The notes beneath the pieces are model-generated. The model saw nothing but the letters and a program-made list of their open reading frames with translations, ran no database searches and had not been told where the DNA came from. A stretch of 64,000 nucleotides of DNA, taken from the NCBI GenBank assembly GCA_024364735.1, contig JAGFNQ010000733.1, forward strand, positions 764,724 through 828,723. The letters run 5' to 3'. Numbering within the stretch: position 1 is the first letter of the stretch; every line of letters starts with the position of its first letter. The DNA is from Boesenbergia rotunda (Eukaryota > Streptophyta > Magnoliopsida > Zingiberales > Zingiberaceae). Below are positions 23,961-35,666 of the stretch, piece after piece. Both the position numbers and the translations under genes were made by a program.

Positions 23961-24194
23961 AAACAATATGAAACACATAATCTTTTGGTACTCATGCACT
24001 TGATCCAACAATATCATTCAAATACTTCTTAGGGACCCAAGCTTGTTTTACATTACTTTTAATGATTTGCTTCTTAGGTGTATCATTTCTTCCTATAAGA
24101 GAATATAAGCAACCTCTTTGGTCTTAGGTTTATACCCTAATCCGGCCTTGTTGTGGACGACTCTTTGACTACTAAGAATCATATCAAGATATTT

Positions 24195-25622
24195 TTACCC
24201 ATTCGTAAATTTCTCTAAACATGTTCTTAAGTCAATAACATGATTTCTCAATTTGTTATCTTCTTCCTTAGGCGTGCTTGATTCACTATACATACATGCA
24301 TTATTCCTAATAGCCTTAAGTTCTCCTTTTAATGTCTTAATCCTAGATTGTGACTTGGCCAAAGCATTCTTGAGATAAACAATAGTTTTATAAAGAAATT
24401 CAATTTTGGGAGATTCTTTTACCTCATAGTCACTAGATGATGATTCATCACTTGAACTCTCTTCACTTGACACTTCCTCCTCACTTGAAGCTTCCTCCTC
24501 ACTTAAAGCTTCTTTGTCATCTTCAAAAGCCATAAATGTCATATGTCTTGTGACATAACATAGCTCATCATTATCCAATGAGTCAATACTTGGTGTGTCC
24601 CATGTAGCTTGAGCCACCATTGACTCCTTTTTCTTTTTATCCTTCTTTTTCTTTTCCTTTTCTTCTTTCTTTTACAATTTTAGGCAATTTGACTTAATAT
24701 GTACTTTCTTATTGCATTCATAACAAATGATATTAGTATTAAAACTTGAACTTTAACCACTTTTACCTTTTGAAGGTTGAAACATATTCTTTACATCCTT
24801 CCTTGTAAATTTTCTTGTTCTTCCCATCAACTTCATGACATATTGAGCTACTTCACTAGTCGACATCTCCTCATCGTTATCCGAAGACTCTTGATCAGAC
24901 TCGGATGATAAAGATTCTTCTTTCTTTTCTTTCTTTTTCTTCTTCTTCTCCTTCTTCTCTACAACAAGAGCTATGCTTTTCTCTTTTGACAACATGTTAG
25001 TTTGTTCATGTAGTTCAAACTCACAAAATAATTCATTAAGCTTAACTCATGAAAGATCTCTAGAAACCTTATACGCATCAACCATTGATGCCCATAAGGT
25101 GATTCAAGGAAAGGAATGAAGCACATACCTTACTATATCCTGATTATCAATTTTCTTACCTATTACATGAAGATCATTTATAATCTCCTTGAATCTACCA
25201 TGCATTTGACTCACGGTCTCATTGTTCTTCATGGTGAAGGTTTGAAGTTGGCCCACCAATAAATCTCTCTTGGCACTTTTTGATTCGCTTGATCCTTCAT
25301 TTAACTCAATGAGTTATTCCCAAAGCTCTTTAGCGGAGTTAAATGGTTCAACCTTGTTCAATTGCTCCTTGGAAAGTCCACATTGTAGGATAGTTGTGGC
25401 CTTTGCATTCACTTGAGCTTTCTTGGACATCTCTTTTGTCCACTCCTTGGTTTGAAGGGATGCTCCAAGCTCATCCTTTGGTTTCTGGAAACCATCTACA
25501 ATACTAAACTAATTTTTAATATCATTCATCAAATAGTACTTCATCCTACCTTTCCAATAAGCAAAATCGTTGTCGTCGAAGAATGGTGGTCGTGCGGTAT
25601 TATATTCCTCTTGAAATGTCAT
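24195..25622 (-). pseudogene. Copia gag remnant
   Basis: It starts at an ATG at 25622, 44 bases past the primer site (MTFQEEYNTARPPFF, then DFAYWKGRMKYYL), hits a stop soon after, and resumes. A lysine/glutamate-rich stretch lies at 24995-24753, and a zinc knuckle of CX2CX4HX4C type (CYECNKKVHIKSNC) near 24720. The last piece (24620-24195) is acidic then helical, like the C-terminal gag segment of SIRE-type elements. Broken by stops. Confidence 0.75.
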
Positions 25623-25665
25623 CTTGATGTTTCAATTGACGGTGAGTTCTCCCGAAACAAACCGT

Positions 25666-25677
25666 GCTCTGATACCA
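25666..25677 (-). promoter_or_regulatory. Primer binding site of the SIRE-like element
   Basis: The minus strand reads TGGTATCAGAGC, complementary to the 3' end of initiator tRNA-Met, two bases inside the 5' LTR. Confidence 0.9.
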
Positions 25678-25679
25678 CA

Positions 25680-26599
25680 TGTTAGGACCTTTGTGTCTAG
25701 CTAGAGGGGGTGAATAGCTTCTCTTTGATTTTTGTCTACAAAATGTTAGCCAAAGCACAAGAAAAAATAAACAAAAACAATAATAATGAAGATAATGCTA
25801 ACTCCCTTTATTTACTTGGTCTCCACCTCCTTAAGGTGACTAATTCAAGGATCCACACCCACACAACCAAGCTCCACTATGCTTTTCTCCTTTTCAAATC
25901 AAGCATGAAGGTGGAGAAATCCTCACAAGATGATCTCTTCCTCTTACAATATTAGAATGATTTTGGAGGAAGAGATTGAGAGCTTGTAAGTTTAGAGATC
26001 TCAGAACGAGCAAGAAAGATCGAGAGAATTAAGTTGTGTCTTCTTCAAACTCTGAAATTTGTTTTTGTATTACCCTCGGCATCAGTCGACTAGTATCATC
26101 ATCAGTCGACTGATGAGCTTTGACGGTCACTGTAGATTATGTCTAATTTTTTGCCATCAGCCTTCAACGGTCACTTATCAGTCGACTGGGACCTGACTCA
26201 GTCGACTGATTTTTCTGTTTGGGAAGCAATCGACTGATTCCTCTTATCAGTTGACTCAACCATCTGTATCAGTCGACTGCTCCTCTCATAAATCGACTGA
26301 TACCTCATGAATCTCAGGTTTCACTTTCCCTTTGCGTAGACATAAGCCTTCAAACACCTTTCATCAGCCTTGCATCCTTAAGATGCTTTTGAGCCCTCGA
26401 CTCTTCATCTTTGCACTTGCCTTGAAGTGCTTCTCTCGGCTTTGTTATGCTAAGTCTTCTTTTGCCAACTCTTTATACCTGGACTTCCCTTTGAACCTGC
26501 TTACTCAAATTTCATGTTAGATCACCTACATTGCCTAACCTAAACTCATTTAACCAAACATCAAAAGTAAATAACGTTTGGAGTATGATTGCACCAACA
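25680..26599 (-). repeat. 5' LTR of the SIRE-like Copia element
   Basis: Starts tgttaggacc and ends accaaca on the + strand, and aligns along its whole length with 18011-18908 with scattered substitutions. The palindrome array lies at 26081-26312. The two LTRs have diverged visibly, so the insertion is not recent. Confidence 0.88.
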
Positions 26600-26825
26600 A
26601 CACTCCACCGAGAAGGAGTGAGCTCCATCCGGAGATTGTCGGGGACTAATCCACCAACGGATTGACGGATCGCCCACCTCAAGAACACGTCGTACAGTAG
26701 GAGCAAGCAATCTCCGAACCACGTAAAGATTTTTTGTTAGCATTGTTTTCATTGTTTCTTATATTTCCGCTACGCTACTAACTTTGTAGGAAGAAACATG
26801 ATTTGGAGGAGATGAGCTATTCACC

Positions 26826-26846
26826 CCCCCCCCCCTCCCCCTCCCT
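26826..26846. repeat. C-rich homopolymer run
   Basis: A run of about 11-13 C followed by tcccc repeats at the end of the outer LTR, following the family signature ctattcaccccc. Base count here may be unreliable. Confidence 0.7.
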
Positions 26847-28684
26847 TCCTCCTTAGCCGGTCATCCGATCCCCAACACCAACAACATCAAATACCATTGG
26901 AATTAGATGGATATAAAAAAATTGCTATCCAAGAAAACAACAGTTGCCAACACAGTCCATGGGACCTAACCAGTAAGTTTTATAATTCATTTAAAATAAG
27001 CAAAAATAAAGACCAATGACAGAATGAATTGCCACACGCCACAAATGACAATAAGATGCAACAAAGACGGATGATCACTTAACATGGGGTGTCAGCCTAA
27101 CTATGAGTCTCGCATGTGAGCATTTAGATCATAAACATACCTTTTCCCTCTTATTTAGTTGCTCTTCCTTGATTTTAAGTTGCTTCTCCTTTTTCTTCAG
27201 ATCCTATATGAAAGCACAGTTATGAAAGCATAGCAAAAGCATACGCTGACAAAACATGCAAAGATACAACAGACCAGCACAGATTATGACATCAAGAAGT
27301 TGAATCTAGAACAAACGTTAATGTCTTTTTCATGCATCAACTACATATTTGAAACGCAGAGAAGTCCCTTTGAACTCTTAACATAATAAGTTTTTGTCAT
27401 TGTCAAATGAACTCTATTTACTGGTTCACAAGGACTCAGTTTACTTATTTGTATGTCGCTTTCATTAGCAAATACAGTAGCCTGAAATTTGCACTTACAT
27501 TCAATGTATCTAGAGGAATATCAATGGTGGCTCCATAGTCATTGTAGAAACCCGCAGGTTTTGAAGGAAGTGGCGAAAGCCTGGAATTTGACACAGGAGG
27601 AATCCTTGATGGATTCTGCAGTCAGAATGGATATCGTATGAACAAAATAATTAGTAAGACTGATCCCAGAAAAAATCCTTTCAGTTGGATAGATGACTTT
27701 GCAACTCCCTTAAAACAATAATTAAGCATAGGATGCCATACGAGATAAAATAGTTTTGAACAGAAAGTACTTAGATTTATTTACTCTTTGGTTCAAGCGC
27801 AATTCTTTGGAGATTCTAGTTTACGAGACAAGACTATTGGAGCAAAAGGTGATAACTCTCACCCCAGTTGATCCAATATCGTTGGCCCCCCAATTAGATA
27901 CAGACAGGTAAATCACGGAGGACATTTTGCCCTAGCATAGCGGCTCTTTGCACAAAGGAGGTCAGACACCCAATGAGATATTTTACACCCGTTGAGAATT
28001 GACCTCAAACTTATTAAAACAATCATCCATGCAGATACCAATTGTGTCAACCCATAAGGGCTTATGAGACTAGACTATTGATAGTATAGAAGTTAAATAC
28101 CAGACTTAGAGACTAATCCTTAGTGGGGGACAATCAAAGTGGTATTTAAGCTTTTATTGCTGTAGTTTTTAGTGGGACATATCCACTCGAAATACAAATA
28201 AAACATCACTAAAAACTGTTATTAACTCTCCTAGTTACAAAGATTAAGACTCCATTTAATAACCTTTGCTTAAATTCACAGCGTATGCAAGAAACCATTG
28301 CCTTCAAGAACGGACATCAAAACTAGATTGCGACGTTTAGAAAACACTCATCTGTGTAAATGATTAATAGACACTAAAGTACTTCTTATGTCATTTAATG
28401 TTTCCTCTACTCGCCAGGGAAATAAGTTAACCCGGAGATACCGAAATTCTTAGACTAAGCCACCCCGACAAAGAAACAATCAGACATCACAACAATCCCA
28501 CCGAGTGAAAGAACACAAAAGGGAGTTGACGTTCTCTTCCTCTTCGAAAGGGTTGCTATCGTAGCGCCTCGCCATGATCATCGAAAGCTTCAGGAGAAAG
28601 GAGGGAAGAAGGAAGTTGGCATTAGAGTTCATTTGGTTGGTTGTTTTTCTAATCGCCGTGTGGACTAGACAGTAATAAAAAGAA

Positions 28685-29052
28685 TGTGAGAAAATAATCC
28701 AGACGGCATTATCATCACACTTTACTTTTTATTTTTGTTTTGATAATTTTTATGGTTTAATCTTTGGTTTATGACTTAGTCTTGGGTTAGCCTTTCCTAT
28801 CTTAATGGGATAACTAGCGAATTAGTCTTCCTATTTTAATTCCTATTTTAATGGGATTAGTTATGAATAAGTCTTTTTTGTAGTGTATTTAAAGGGTCCT
28901 AGAGGCATGTGAAACAGTGTCTCAGTTTTTGTAAGTTTGATTTTTCCAGAATAATAAATTCTTTCGTGATTTTCGTTTTCTTCGTTTTCCTTTGTTCTTC
29001 TTGCATATTGGTGTGGTTCTTGGGTGCGTTATTCTTTGGATCTAGGCCAACA
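28685..29052 (+). repeat. 5' LTR of plus-strand Copia element
   Basis: 368 bp. It has a duplicated segment with tggtttatgacttagtct and an additional tattttaattcc compared with the 347-bp right LTR, which accounts for the length difference. TATA-like tgtatttaaaggg near 28883. Confidence 0.9.
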
Positions 29053-29054
29053 AT

Positions 29055-29066
29055 TGGTATCAGAGC
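29055..29066 (+). promoter_or_regulatory. Primer binding site of plus-strand Copia element
   Basis: tggtatcagagc, matching initiator tRNA-Met, two bases after the LTR. Confidence 0.92.
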
Positions 29067-29108
29067 TTTGGTAGTATAGAGTAGCCAAGAATCCACGCTT
29101 CCATAAAA

Positions 29109-30839
29109 ATGTCGAGCATCCTAGCGAAAGAGAATGTCGGAGTGTCATTTCCCTATCCGATGCTAAGCCCTCACAATTATACTGTGTGGGCAATAAAGAC
29201 AGAGGCAATTCTTGATGCCCAGGGAGTCTGGGAGGCGGTGGAGCCAGAGAAAAAAGCCCAGGTGGATGCAAAGAAGGACAAAAAGGCACGTGCATACATC
29301 TTGCAGTGTGTCCCCGAAGACATTCTTCTCCAAATCGCAACAAAGAAGACGGCGAAAGAAGTCTGGGACAGCCTCAAGCTGAGGTACCTAGGCAGTGAAC
29401 GAGTGAAGAAGGCTCGCGTACAAACGTTGAAGAGCGAGTTTGACGCCCTCCGGATGAAGGAGACCGATACTATTGATGAGTTTGCTGGCAAACTCAGCGC
29501 TATGAGCAGCAAGTTCTCCACTCTTGGTGTCACGCTTGAAGATTCCTCGTTGGTAAAGAAGTTGCTCGATTCTGTCTCTGATAAATTCTTCCCTATTGTT
29601 GTTGGTATTGAGCAGTTCCACGACCTTGAGAAGATACCATTTAAGGAGACTATAGGACGACTGAAGGCGTACGAGGAACAAACACTACGATTACGCGGCA
29701 ATACCAACGGCACTGAAGGTGAGCTCCTACTTACTCATGCCGAATGATAAATGCGACAAAAAGGGAACAGTGTGGGCACTCCGTTAGGAGGCAAGGAGCG
29801 CGGGTCCAGCGGCTCTAATCATGGCAAGTGGCGTGGGCGAGGGCGCGGTCGTGGTCGTGGTCGTGGTCGTGGTACGCAGCGTCAAGACAGTGCAGGAGGC
29901 ACTAGCAGCAACAACAGTAACACTCGTGACAAGAGACACATAAAGTGTTTCAATTGTGAGAAAATGGGGCATTATGCGTCTGAATGCTACAGCAAGCGTC
30001 GAGATGATGAAGCTCACCTCACTTGCGCCACCAATGAAGAGCCAGCACTGATGATGACCGTGTCCCATGAGGAGTTTCACACAAGGTGTGAGCGACAAGA
30101 TATCATTTTACTCAGTGAAGAAAGGTTTCTACCGGAGATATATCGCAGCGTGAAGAAAGGAGAAGATAAAGACGTTTGGTACCTTGACAACGGTGCCAGC
30201 AACCACATGGCTAGTCATCGCGAGAAGTTTCAAGAACTAGATGAAACCATCACCGAGAGGGTGTGGTTTGGCGATGGATCAACCATAGAGATCATGGGCA
30301 AAGAGACGGTTGTGTTCGAATGCAAGAACGACGATCAGAAGGCTCTCCATGAGGTATACTACATTCCAAAACTTTATAGTAATATCATCAGTCCTGGTCA
30401 ATTGACAGAAACTGGGAACGAGGTGCACATGGAAAGAGATACCATGAAGGTGATTGATGGGAGCAGGAAGCTCTTAATGCTGGTAAAGCGAACACAAAAT
30501 CGCTTGTACAAGATAACCTTGAAGACACTCAAGCAAGTCTATCTCCTGGCAAGCCTAGAAGACCCAACCTGGTTATGGCATGCAAGGCTCGGGCATGTCA
30601 ATTTCCATGACTTAAAGCTATTGGGTGAGAAGAAATTGGTAGTTGATGTGCCAATATTGCCCCAGCAGAATAAGCTTTGCGATGTGTATGTGATCGCCAA
30701 GCATGCAAGATTGTCGTTCCCGTACCAAGCAAACTTTAGAGCAAAGAAGCCGTTAGAACTTCTCCATGCTGATATTTACGGGTCAATCTCACCATGTGCA
30801 CTTGCCAATAACAAGTATTTTTATTCTAATTGTGGATGA
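29109..30839 (+). pseudogene. Copia gag, protease and start of integrase
   Basis: Gag opens at 29109 (MSSILAKENVGVSFPYPML, then NYTVWAIKTEAIL) and meets a TGA at 29745-29747. The frame reopens at 29751 with an RGRGRGRG basic tract, a CCHC knuckle (CFNCEKMGHYASEC), a protease site VWYLDNGASNHMAS and the pre-integrase motif LWHARLGHVNFHDL, ending at 30839. A stop between gag and pol can be read through in some elements, but further stops downstream argue for decay. Confidence 0.85.
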
Positions 30840-31314
30840 TTTCACGAGGTGGATGTGGGTGTTTGTATTGGCAGCAAAGAGTGATGCATTTCAGGCATTC
30901 AAGAAGTTCAAATTCCTGACAAAGAACAAGACTGAGTACAAGATCAGAACTCTCCGGTCAGATCAAGGCGGCGAGTTTCTATCCATGGAGTTTACTTGAT
31001 TCTGTGAAAATGAAGGAATCGAGTGGCACCTCACGGCTCCCTACACCCCTCACAAAATGGTGTCGTGGAACGCCGCAACCGCACCATGATGGCCATGGCA
31101 AGATCTCTCCTCAAGAGTACAAATATGCCCGCAAGGTTCTGGGGAGAAGCGGTTAGGCATGCTGTCTATCTGCTAAACCGTCTCCCAACTAAGGCGCTAG
31201 GAGAATGCACTCCATTTGAAGCCTGGATGGGGAGAAAGCCACATCTTGCACACTTGAGAGTGTTCGGTTGTGTTGCATATGTGAAAAACACAACCCCTCA
31301 TCCGAAGAAACTTG
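30766..31314 (+). pseudogene. Copia integrase core, interrupted
   Basis: The frame jumps by one near 30830. The core reads VDDFTRWMWVF, TLRSDQGGEF and a stop at about 30998, then HPSQNGVVERRNRTMMAMAR and FWGEAVRHAVYLLNRLPTK. At 31314 the gene is cut by the solo LTR and continues after 33592 with DDRSSPMVYLGVEEG. Confidence 0.85.
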
Positions 31315-33592
31315 TGTTAGTGATATGAGAGAAGTGTCCTAAGGCAATCGCCTTATGATTGTAAACATTTATTTTAATAAATGATAATTCACTATTTGAG
31401 TATACATGTTTGTGTATTTGATTGGGATCTTAAACTCATCTACTGAATGTCCGCAATATAATTCACAGCATAAGAGAATTTGTGATGGGATCACAACTAG
31501 TGATTATCTCTACATGTGCAATTGTGAAGTATTGAAAGTATCCCTAGTCGATGAATTGATAAAAACGGACACTATCAATTCTGTTGAGACTAGCATGGGT
31601 TATTCTCTAATCAGCTGATTCTCACTGGCTGGTGACATTGGGATGTCCGGAGATAAACATGGATGCTAGTTAAGGGAACTAGTTCATTGGAGTGACTAGC
31701 TGTAAAACTTCATATGGTAATCTATAAAGATATGTCACTGAAATTATTACTGCAGCTTAAGTGTGATGTTCCTTTGACTTGCGGTGTTTAAGTCATCTTG
31801 GTCATGGAGACTTATACTTTAACATCTTAAGCAAGCATCTCCAAGGAGGTGTGGACCCAGGATGATTGGGTATAAGCCGAAATGCCCGAAGATGTTTGAA
31901 CAGCCTACAAAGGATTCACCACTCCTTGCGAGGAGATGTATACCCAGGCCTATCGTCGGATTGTTACTCAAAGCCTCTGGCCAGAGCATATCATGTTTGG
32001 AGTGCGAGTCTCTAAAATACATAAGAGTAATTAGAAATCCAAAGGACGAGAAAGACATTACTTGGGCTAGGTGTGACGTAGTCAGCCTAGTGGGGACTGA
32101 CACAAATAGACCGTGTCCTGAACCAAGTGGGTATAAGATGGTGAAGGGAATGGGGCACGATTCATTAGAGCTGCTGAAGGGTTTCGGAATTACTTCTGAG
32201 GTCAAACCGTTGATCTTTCGATTAATTGGGAGTCATGATGTACTACTAGGTGCCACTCATGATCGTTCTATAATTAGTTGATTATAGACGGCCAACATAA
32301 ATCGAAAGCCTATTTAGTCACACGCACTACGAGTAATCCGAGGGATTTAAAACGAGTTGAAAATTGGATTTTTCGATCAAGAGAAATAAGTCGAATCTGA
32401 ATTTATCAGAGGCGCAATGGAAGCTAAAAATGGCTAAGTCTTTTGAAGGCTTATTGGGCGAATTAAATGAGTTTAATTCGCGATGGAAGCGGCTTGGTTT
32501 GGCCGGCCAAAGAGGGTGTTCACCCTCTTGATTTGGCCGGCCATTAAAAGGGAATAAATCAATTTAATTGGTTTAATTAATAAAATAAATCTAGTGCAAT
32601 TTATTTTATAAATTATGGATAAATAAATTTGTGTAAAGAAATTTATATAAATAAATTTATAGAAATTTATTCTTTTATGGAAATTAAAATGATCCATGAA
32701 ATGGTTTATTTTAATTTTATAAAATCAATTATGAATTGATTTTTCCATAATAAGAAAGTTTATAAATTTCTTATAAAATTTATTCCATAATAAAAGGAGA
32801 AGAAGTATTTGTTTTATTATAAAGTTAGTTATAATAAAACTTGGTTTAAACAGAATAATTCATAAGAGAATTTATAGGATAAATTTGTTATGAAAATTCC
32901 GTTAAGAGGAGACTTGGCAAGGGAGATGCTACTATATAAAGGAACCAAAGGCAAGCCCTTAATTCCAATTGAGTAATCAAGAGATTAGTAGCTTTCTCTC
33001 CCTCTCTCTCTTATTCTCTCTTCTCTCTTCCCCTTAGGGCTGGCGCCCACCTTGAGAGCTAGGGCCGGCGCCCCTTGTCCAAGCTAGGGCCGGCAATCCC
33101 TCTTCCTCCCTTGAGCTTGCCGTGAGCCATCAACACGAAGGAGAAGCCAACCAAGAAGAAGAAGAAGCGGATCGCATCTCCTTCCTTCCCGGAATTTAGA
33201 TTCCGTTAACTTGGTGGTTAGTTTCCTATCTTTTCTCTTGTTGTTCTAGTTGTGCCTTTAGAGAATCTAGTAGTTCTCGTCGGCACAAAACTCGTGACTT
33301 TGCGAAGTCATCCCGAAGAGAACTCGGCGTGGACGCGAATAGAGGCGGAGCTTCCAAGGGACGCTACGGTTGGATCTCGTCCCTTTCTTCGAGTTACGCG
33401 AGGTACTTAGTAAATTAGTTTACTTTTCCGCAAAGTTTTATTTTATGATCATGTCCACACACCATAAGGTTGCATGCTAGATATGTGGTTAGAATAATTT
33501 GAGAAATTATTTTATGTTAATTCTTCCGCTGCACGTAAAAATTTAGAATTTTACGAACCCGTATCCTTGTTAACATGCACCCGGTCCCAACA
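31315..33592 (+). mobile_element. 2.28-kb solo LTR nested in Copia pol
   Basis: Starts tgttagtgatatgagag, ends cggtcccaaca, and is flanked by the exact duplication acttg (31310-31314 and 33593-33597); removing it with one acttg restores pol continuity. No internal retroelement genes lie inside, so it is a solo LTR (or a short non-autonomous element). It has an AT-rich left half, a TATA box (actatataaa, 32931-32940), a CT-rich leader-like stretch around 32995-33025 and a repeated ggctggcgcc / gggccggcg motif at 33040-33090. The orientation of its parent element is taken from the TATA position. Confidence 0.85.
32931..32940 (+). promoter_or_regulatory. TATA box in the nested solo LTR
   Basis: actatataaa followed about 60 bases later by a CT-rich tract, a likely LTR promoter. 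Confidence 0.5.
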
Positions 33593-35640
33593 ACTTGATG
33601 ACAGAAGCTCACCCATGGTATACTTGGGTGTCGAGGAAGGCTGCAAAGCTCATCGGTTGTTTGATCCAAGCCATGACAAGCTACAAGTAAGTAGAGATGT
33701 CATATTTCAAGAAAAGTCTGAATGGACATGGAATGCAGGTGCTAACAATGAAGAAAACTTGCCGAGTTTTATGATGTTGGATCCGCTTTACTCCGACAAG
33801 GCGATTGTTGCAACAGACGTTGAGGCGGGGGCGGAAAATGTCATGCCATCAGCAGCAGTCGTGGTACCCATGACAAGAGCGTCAAGTCCATCTACACCAT
33901 CATCGAACTCAAGTTCATCTACACCATCATCGAACTCGAGCCCATATACACCATCATCGAACGCCCATGCAACTACCTCGCCTCCGGTAACAAACACGCC
34001 CGATTCTTATGAAGGGTCAGTCCGCTATAGGTCCCTTGCCGATATCTACGCCAACACAGAGGAAGTAGTTAGTATTGATGAAGAAGAGGAAGAGCTGATG
34101 ATGGTGGTGTCTGATGAGCCAACAAGTTATCAAGAAGCTGTAACTGAGGCTTGCTGGTACGAAGCAATGGAGGAAGAACTGAGATCTATTGAGAAGAACA
34201 AGACCTGGACTCTAAATGAGCTCCCATTAGACCGCAAACCTATCGGTCTAAAATAGATGTTCAAATTAAAGAAAGATTCAGCAGGGAAAGTTGTCGAGCA
34301 TAAAGCAAGATTAGTGGCTAAAGGATATGTACAAAGACAAGGCATCGACTTCGAGGTATTTGCACCTGTCGCTAGACTTGACACTATTCGAGTTATTTTT
34401 GCGCTTGCAGCAAATCAAAGCTGGGAGGTACACCATCTAAATGTGAAGACAGCATTTCTTAACGGAGAGTTGGAAGAAGAAATATATGTCAACCAACCGG
34501 AAGGGTTTGAGGTACAAAATCAGAAACATAAGGTGTACAAGTTATCCAAAGCCCTCTATGGACTGCGGCAGGCTCCACGAGCTTGGAACATGCAGCTGAA
34601 CAGGAGTCTGGAAGAGCTCAGTTTCAAAAAATGTACTCAAGAACATGCAGTATATACAAGAGGTGAAGGAAGAGCAAGTATACTTGTTGGAGTGTATGTC
34701 GACGATCTCATCGTGACAGGAAGTAGCACAGGAAAAATCAACAAGTTCAAATAACAAATGATGGCAGAATTTGAGATGAGTGATTTGAATCTTCTCTCTT
34801 ACTACTTAGGGATTGAAGTGGAGCAACAGAAGAGCCGAATTTTAATTAGACAATCAGCTTATGCCAAGAAGATTCTATCTCAGTTCAAAATGGCAGACTG
34901 CAATGCCACAAAACATCCAATGGAACCCAAGGCACAGCTGCATAAAGACTTGGAAGGGACTCCAATTAACGCCATGGAGTATAGGCGCATCATTGGGTGT
35001 TTGAAATATTTGTTACACATACGGTTGGACCTATCATATTCTGTCGGAATGGCGAGCAGATACATGGAGAGGCCTACAATCATGTATCAAAAGGTGGTCA
35101 AACAGATCCTCAGGTATTTAAAAGGTACAATCTATTATAGACTTGTTTACATAAAGGGACCCCAGGAAGTTGATGTATTCGACTACTCAGATAGTGATTT
35201 AGCCGACGATCTCGATGGAAGGAAAAGCACAAGTGGGATGACTTTCTATTTTAATGAAAGTTTGGTTTCTTGAAATTCACAGAAGCAGAAGACAGTGGCG
35301 CTTTCATCTTGTGAGGCAGAATTCATGACAACCACAACTGCGGCCTGCCATGCCTTGTGGTTGAGGAGCCTTGCCAGCGAATTAACCGGTGTAAAGCCAA
35401 AGTCGGTAACTGTGTTTGTTGACAACAAATCTGCTATAGCTCTCATGAAGAATCCGGTATTCCATGATCGAAACAAGCACATAGATATAAGGTTTCATTT
35501 TATTAGGGAATGTGTTGAGAAATGACAGATTGTGATTGAATTCATTAATACCAGAGAACAACGAGTTGATATATTAACTAAAGCATTGCCAGGAGTGAAG
35601 TTAGCTGTCATGCGACAACTACTCGGCGTCCGTGATCTAC
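33593..35640 (+). pseudogene. Copia reverse transcriptase and RNase H, broken
   Basis: After the nested insert come the integrase end and linker (LFDPSHDKLQVSRDVIF; a Ser/Pro/Thr repeat at 33880-33960), then RT with ARLVAKGYVQRQGIDF, APVARLDTIRV, TAFLNGEL, ALYGLRQAPRAWN and the active site VGVYVDDLIVTG (about 34690), then RNase H with SDSDLADD, ALSSCEAEF and VDNKSAIALMKNPVFH. In-frame stops are at 34254-34256, 34752-34754, 35271-35273 and 35523-35525, mostly single-base changes. Confidence 0.87.
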
Positions 35641-35655
35641 AGTCATGTCTGGATT

Positions 35656-35666
35656 AGGGGGAGTAA
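35656..35666 (+). promoter_or_regulatory. Polypurine tract of plus-strand Copia element
   Basis: agggggagtaa directly before the 3' LTR. Confidence 0.75.

Larger units (their letters stand above)
18011..26599 (-). mobile_element. Copia LTR retrotransposon, SIRE-like, minus orientation
   Basis: An 8.6-kb element with LTRs at 18011-18908 and 25680-26599, a tRNA-iMet type primer site beside the right LTR, and a polypurine tract beside the left one, so it reads right to left. Order on the minus strand is gag (CCHC knuckle), protease, integrase, reverse transcriptase (YVDD), RNase H, then an extra ORF upstream of the 3' LTR. The Copia order (integrase before RT) and the extra 3' ORF fit the SIRE/Maximus lineage. 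Flanks are gcact (18006-18010) and acact (26600-26604), a duplication with one mismatch. Many stops make it non-autonomous today. It lies inside another LTR, within a SCAMP intron. Confidence 0.85.
17285..26877 (+). mobile_element. Solo LTR in SCAMP intron, split by a Copia element
   Basis: The outer LTR is 17285-18010 plus about 26605-26877, roughly 1 kb when joined. It starts tattggtgcaatc (TG mutated to TA), ends ccccaaca, and is flanked by the exact 5-base duplication ccaac (17280-17284 and 26878-26882). It has a palindrome array at 17671-17820, a TATA-like tttatttaaag near 17856 and the end signature ctattcaccccc at 26817. The same signature and layout occur in the LTR at 48275-49187. 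No second outer LTR and no outer internal region are present, so it is a solo LTR. Its sequence was interrupted by the element at 18011-26599. Confidence 0.75.
14905..28575 (-). pseudogene. SCAMP (secretory carrier membrane protein) pseudogene
   Basis: SCAMPs are four-span membrane proteins of the secretory and endocytic pathway. Recognisable exons on the minus strand: from 28575 (MARRYDSNPFEEEE, with the family's NPF motif), 27615-27499 (NPSRIPPVSNSRLSPLPSKP, IDIPLD), 27203-27141 (LKKKEKQLKIKEEQL coiled coil), about 17235-17150 (IWFLAIIYFIFGIP), about 16290-16243 (ALSYGWFFLFYL), about 16147-16075 (YAAVAPPIIFKGKSLA), about 15705-15655 (GILAAVDVIGDHAIVGV), 15471-15405 (FYLIGFG..YLE-stop-LVSIWVLQ), and the last exon split by a SINE (15220-15192 and 14958-14905, SGKAAEMRREAA). 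The exons for the conserved NWPPFFP region and first membrane spans are missing, at least three in-frame stops are present, and the C terminus is frameshifted. It cannot make a full SCAMP. Confidence 0.85.

Noticed and set aside
29784..30098. Minus-strand frames opposite the Copia gag
   Set aside because: Antisense shadow of the RG-rich and zinc-knuckle region; polythreonine comes from the repeated CGTGGT codons.
31862..32281. 139-residue + strand frame in the nested solo LTR
   Set aside because: No domain or codon pattern of a protein; LTRs of this size often hold chance frames.
31310..33597. Reading the interrupted Copia pol as a gene with an intron
   Set aside because: The interrupting segment has TG...CA ends and a 5-base target duplication, so it is an insertion, not an intron.
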